Source: Planctomycetales bacterium (GTDB lineage: Bacteria > Planctomycetota > Planctomycetia > Planctomycetales > Planctomycetaceae). From it: a stretch of DNA of 7,947 bases. Each line of letters starts with the position of its first letter. Within the stretch, counting starts at the first letter, position 1. The position numbers were made by a program, and so were the translations under genes. This document shows, piece after piece, positions 6,344 through 7,947 of this stretch. The stretch is taken from positions 1 to 7,947 of the forward strand of contig JAGVKR010000535.1 of assembly GCA_020050375.1 (NCBI GenBank). Reading direction: 5' to 3'. The notes beneath the pieces are model-generated. The model worked only from the letters and a program-made list of their open reading frames with translations, searched no databases and was not told the origin of the DNA.

Positions 6344-6664
6344 ATGGACGAGCGAACGACAAAGCGACGGGGGCCGATCGGCTGGCTGTCCGGCAGGTCG
6401 CGCCGATTTTGGGGCATCGCGGCCGCGGCGCTCCCGGTGCTTTACATCGCCTCGTGCGGCCCAGCGCTCTGGGTGATCACGCGTGTGCCGCAACCCGATT
6501 GGGCGCTCGATGCCTACAGATTCGTCTATGCTCCGCTCGGGTGGGGATGCGAACACTCGCCGGCGCTGAACGGCGTCGTGACCTGGTATTCCGAACGATT
6601 CGTCCCCCCGGCGCCGTTGATCTTCGATCCGATCGAAATCCCCATGCAGTCGATCGAGAATTGA
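6344..6664 (+). CDS. small single-pass membrane protein of unknown function
   Basis: The protein has 106 residues. Residues 1-22 are strongly basic (KRR at 7-9, RSRRF at 18-22), followed by one hydrophobic helix at about 23-45 (WGIAAAALPVLYIASCGPAL). By the positive-inside rule the N-terminus is cytoplasmic and the C-terminal 60 residues are outside. The pattern LPVLYIASCGPALW followed by Y-x-PLGW and a WYSERF-like stretch resembles small uncharacterised proteins I associate with planctomycetes, but I cannot name a family. Cys38 at the outer edge of the helix is not in a proper lipobox position relative to a signal peptide end, so a lipoprotein is unlikely. ATG 6344 is chosen because the frame upstream (from 6269) is Cys/Arg-rich and non-coding in appearance. 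It is an isolated unit between a terminator and the promoter at 6706. Confidence 0.8.
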   Translation: MDERTTKRRGPIGWLSGRSRRFWGIAAAALPVLYIASCGPALWVITRVPQPDWALDAYRFVYAPLGWGCEHSPALNGVVTWYSERFVPPAPLIFDPIEIPMQSIEN

Positions 6665-6705
6665 TGGCCGCGGTTGGATATTACAAACCGCCTGACGGGC
6701 TCAGA

Positions 6706-6734
6706 TTGACGAAAGATATGTAAATTTGTATACT
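6706..6734 (+). promoter_or_regulatory. near-consensus sigma-70 promoter
   Basis: TTGACG (6706-6711) and TATACT (6729-6734) each match the consensus at five of six bases and are separated by exactly 17 bp. The spacer and flank form an A+T-rich patch that stands out from the G+C-rich surroundings. Transcription would start near 6741, heading right. The first convincing gene downstream is the aquaporin at 7136, giving a leader of about 395 nt, unless a short RNA or small gene lies between. An imperfectly placed hairpin without T-run (GCGGTT 6670-6675 with AACCGC 6686-6691) lies just upstream. Confidence 0.62.
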
Positions 6735-6862
6735 TAATGTGCAATTCCCTTACGTCGATTCCAGACGCCGCGCAATTCCGTTCGTATCGCCCCGCATCGC
6801 GAACGCGGCTATCGGTGTGTCCCCACGACTCGCGGATGTCTCCGCATCGCGCAGCCTTCTCA

Positions 6863-6883
6863 CGAACGGTTGAGCGAACGGTT
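6863..6883 (+). repeat. two tandem copies of CGAACGGTT at 12-bp spacing
   Basis: CGAACGGTT occurs at 6863-6871 and 6875-6883, so the copies are 12 bp apart. Paired same-orientation sites near one helical turn apart can be a binding site for a dimeric or tandem activator. They lie about 250 bp before the aquaporin start. With only two copies chance cannot be excluded. Confidence 0.4.
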
Positions 6884-7067
6884 ATGACGAGGCGGGGTTT
6901 CTTTGCGGCGCGCGGTCCGTCGAAATGAATGCCGAGCCCTTGAAAATTTCCCCTCGCCGCGTTCCCATCTGAGGCAGTGCCCTCTCAAAACTCGTAAAAG
7001 CGTCGACTGAATATCCGACCGCACACATCCCGTCGTGTTGCCTTCGGCCAAAACGAGCCAATTTCTC

Positions 7068-7774
<707 letters not shown>

Positions 7775-7789
7775 GGAAGAGAGGGGTGA

Positions 7790-7810
7790 GGCTTGTGGCT
7801 TGTGGCTTGA
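7790..7810 (+). repeat. three-unit 7-bp tandem repeat
   Basis: GGCTTGT, GGCTTGT and GGCTTGA stand head to tail starting 15 bp after the aquaporin stop. This is a short intergenic microsatellite-like repeat, prone to copy-number change by slippage. No hairpin or T-run makes it a terminator. Confidence 0.7.
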
Positions 7811-7898
7811 GTGACGGAAGATGCCACCCATCGTTCTGATGTCTGCTTGCACGCCTCATACCGCCCGGATTGACGTGTATCCATCTCGATTCTGCGGA

Positions 7899-7904
7899 TA
7901 CAAT
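7899..7904 (+). promoter_or_regulatory. candidate -10 element of a leaderless transcript
   Basis: TACAAT (five of six consensus bases) ends 7 nt before ATG 7912, so RNA starting the usual distance downstream would begin at the start codon. A TTGACG at 7870-7875 is 23 bp away, too far for a normal -35 with this element. No Shine-Dalgarno is visible before the ATG. Confidence 0.38.
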
Positions 7905-7911
7905 TCAATCC

Positions 7912-7947
7912 ATGTCCAATGATCCTCGAATTGAAACTTGGCTTCCC
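7912..7947 (+). CDS. start of an unidentified gene cut by the window edge
   Basis: ATG 7912 opens twelve codons, MSNDPRIETWLP, that run to the end of the window without a stop. This is too short to assign a family. The support is the upstream TACAAT element, the change from A+T-rich spacer, and a plausible hydrophilic N-terminus without a signal peptide. A chance start is possible. Confidence 0.55.
   Translation, partial: MSNDPRIETWLP

Noticed and set aside
7870..7904. TTGACG (7870-7875) as the -35 for TACAAT (7899-7904)
   Set aside because: The 23-bp spacing is outside the range used by sigma-70 type promoters.

Overview
The window is G+C-rich DNA that looks chromosomal and most resembles a planctomycete (Planctomycetota). 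I infer this from the gene set: a TIGR03032/DUF4915 protein, a very large serine/threonine kinase with a central membrane segment and a TPR-type C-terminus, an adjacent TIGR02999-type ECF sigma factor, a PEP-CTERM protein with a cohesin-like domain, and a small one-helix protein of planctomycete style. No rRNA, tRNA, CRISPR array, transposase or integrase was recognised.

Left part (1-4470), all on the minus strand, read right to left. An ECF sigma factor (4470-3910, probable TTG start) is followed after 106 bp by a 988-residue membrane Ser/Thr kinase (3803-837), and after 185 bp by a TIGR03032 gene that runs off the left edge (651-<1). The sigma factor and kinase look like one signalling operon. 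The sigma factor lacks the acidic motif normally found in region 2.2 and has a threonine there, as in the kinase-controlled ECF43-type sigma factors, so the kinase is a plausible direct activator of its neighbour.

Middle (4471-6266). A 634-bp gap upstream of the sigma gene holds two dyad symmetries and a probable decayed minus-strand reading frame (5074-4730, one internal stop). Plus-strand genes then begin: a 100-residue hypothetical protein (5105-5407), a spacer with two long hairpins, and a secreted PEP-CTERM/cohesin-like protein (5598-6206) ending in a clear intrinsic terminator (6238-6266).

Right part (6267-7947), plus strand. A small single-pass membrane protein (6344-6664) may be translated from a leaderless mRNA. 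It is followed by 471 bp with no convincing protein gene, which begins with a near-consensus sigma-70 promoter (6706-6734) and contains short direct repeats and a perfect 20-bp palindrome. This leads into an aquaporin-family channel (7136-7774) whose second NPA motif is followed by Val instead of the usual Arg. A 7-bp tandem repeat and the first 12 codons of another gene (7912 onward) close the window.

I did not find a clearly new multi-gene system. The most interesting points are the sigma-kinase pair with its altered sigma region 2.2, the long leader before the channel gene, the atypical channel selectivity filter, and the decayed frame at 4730-5074.
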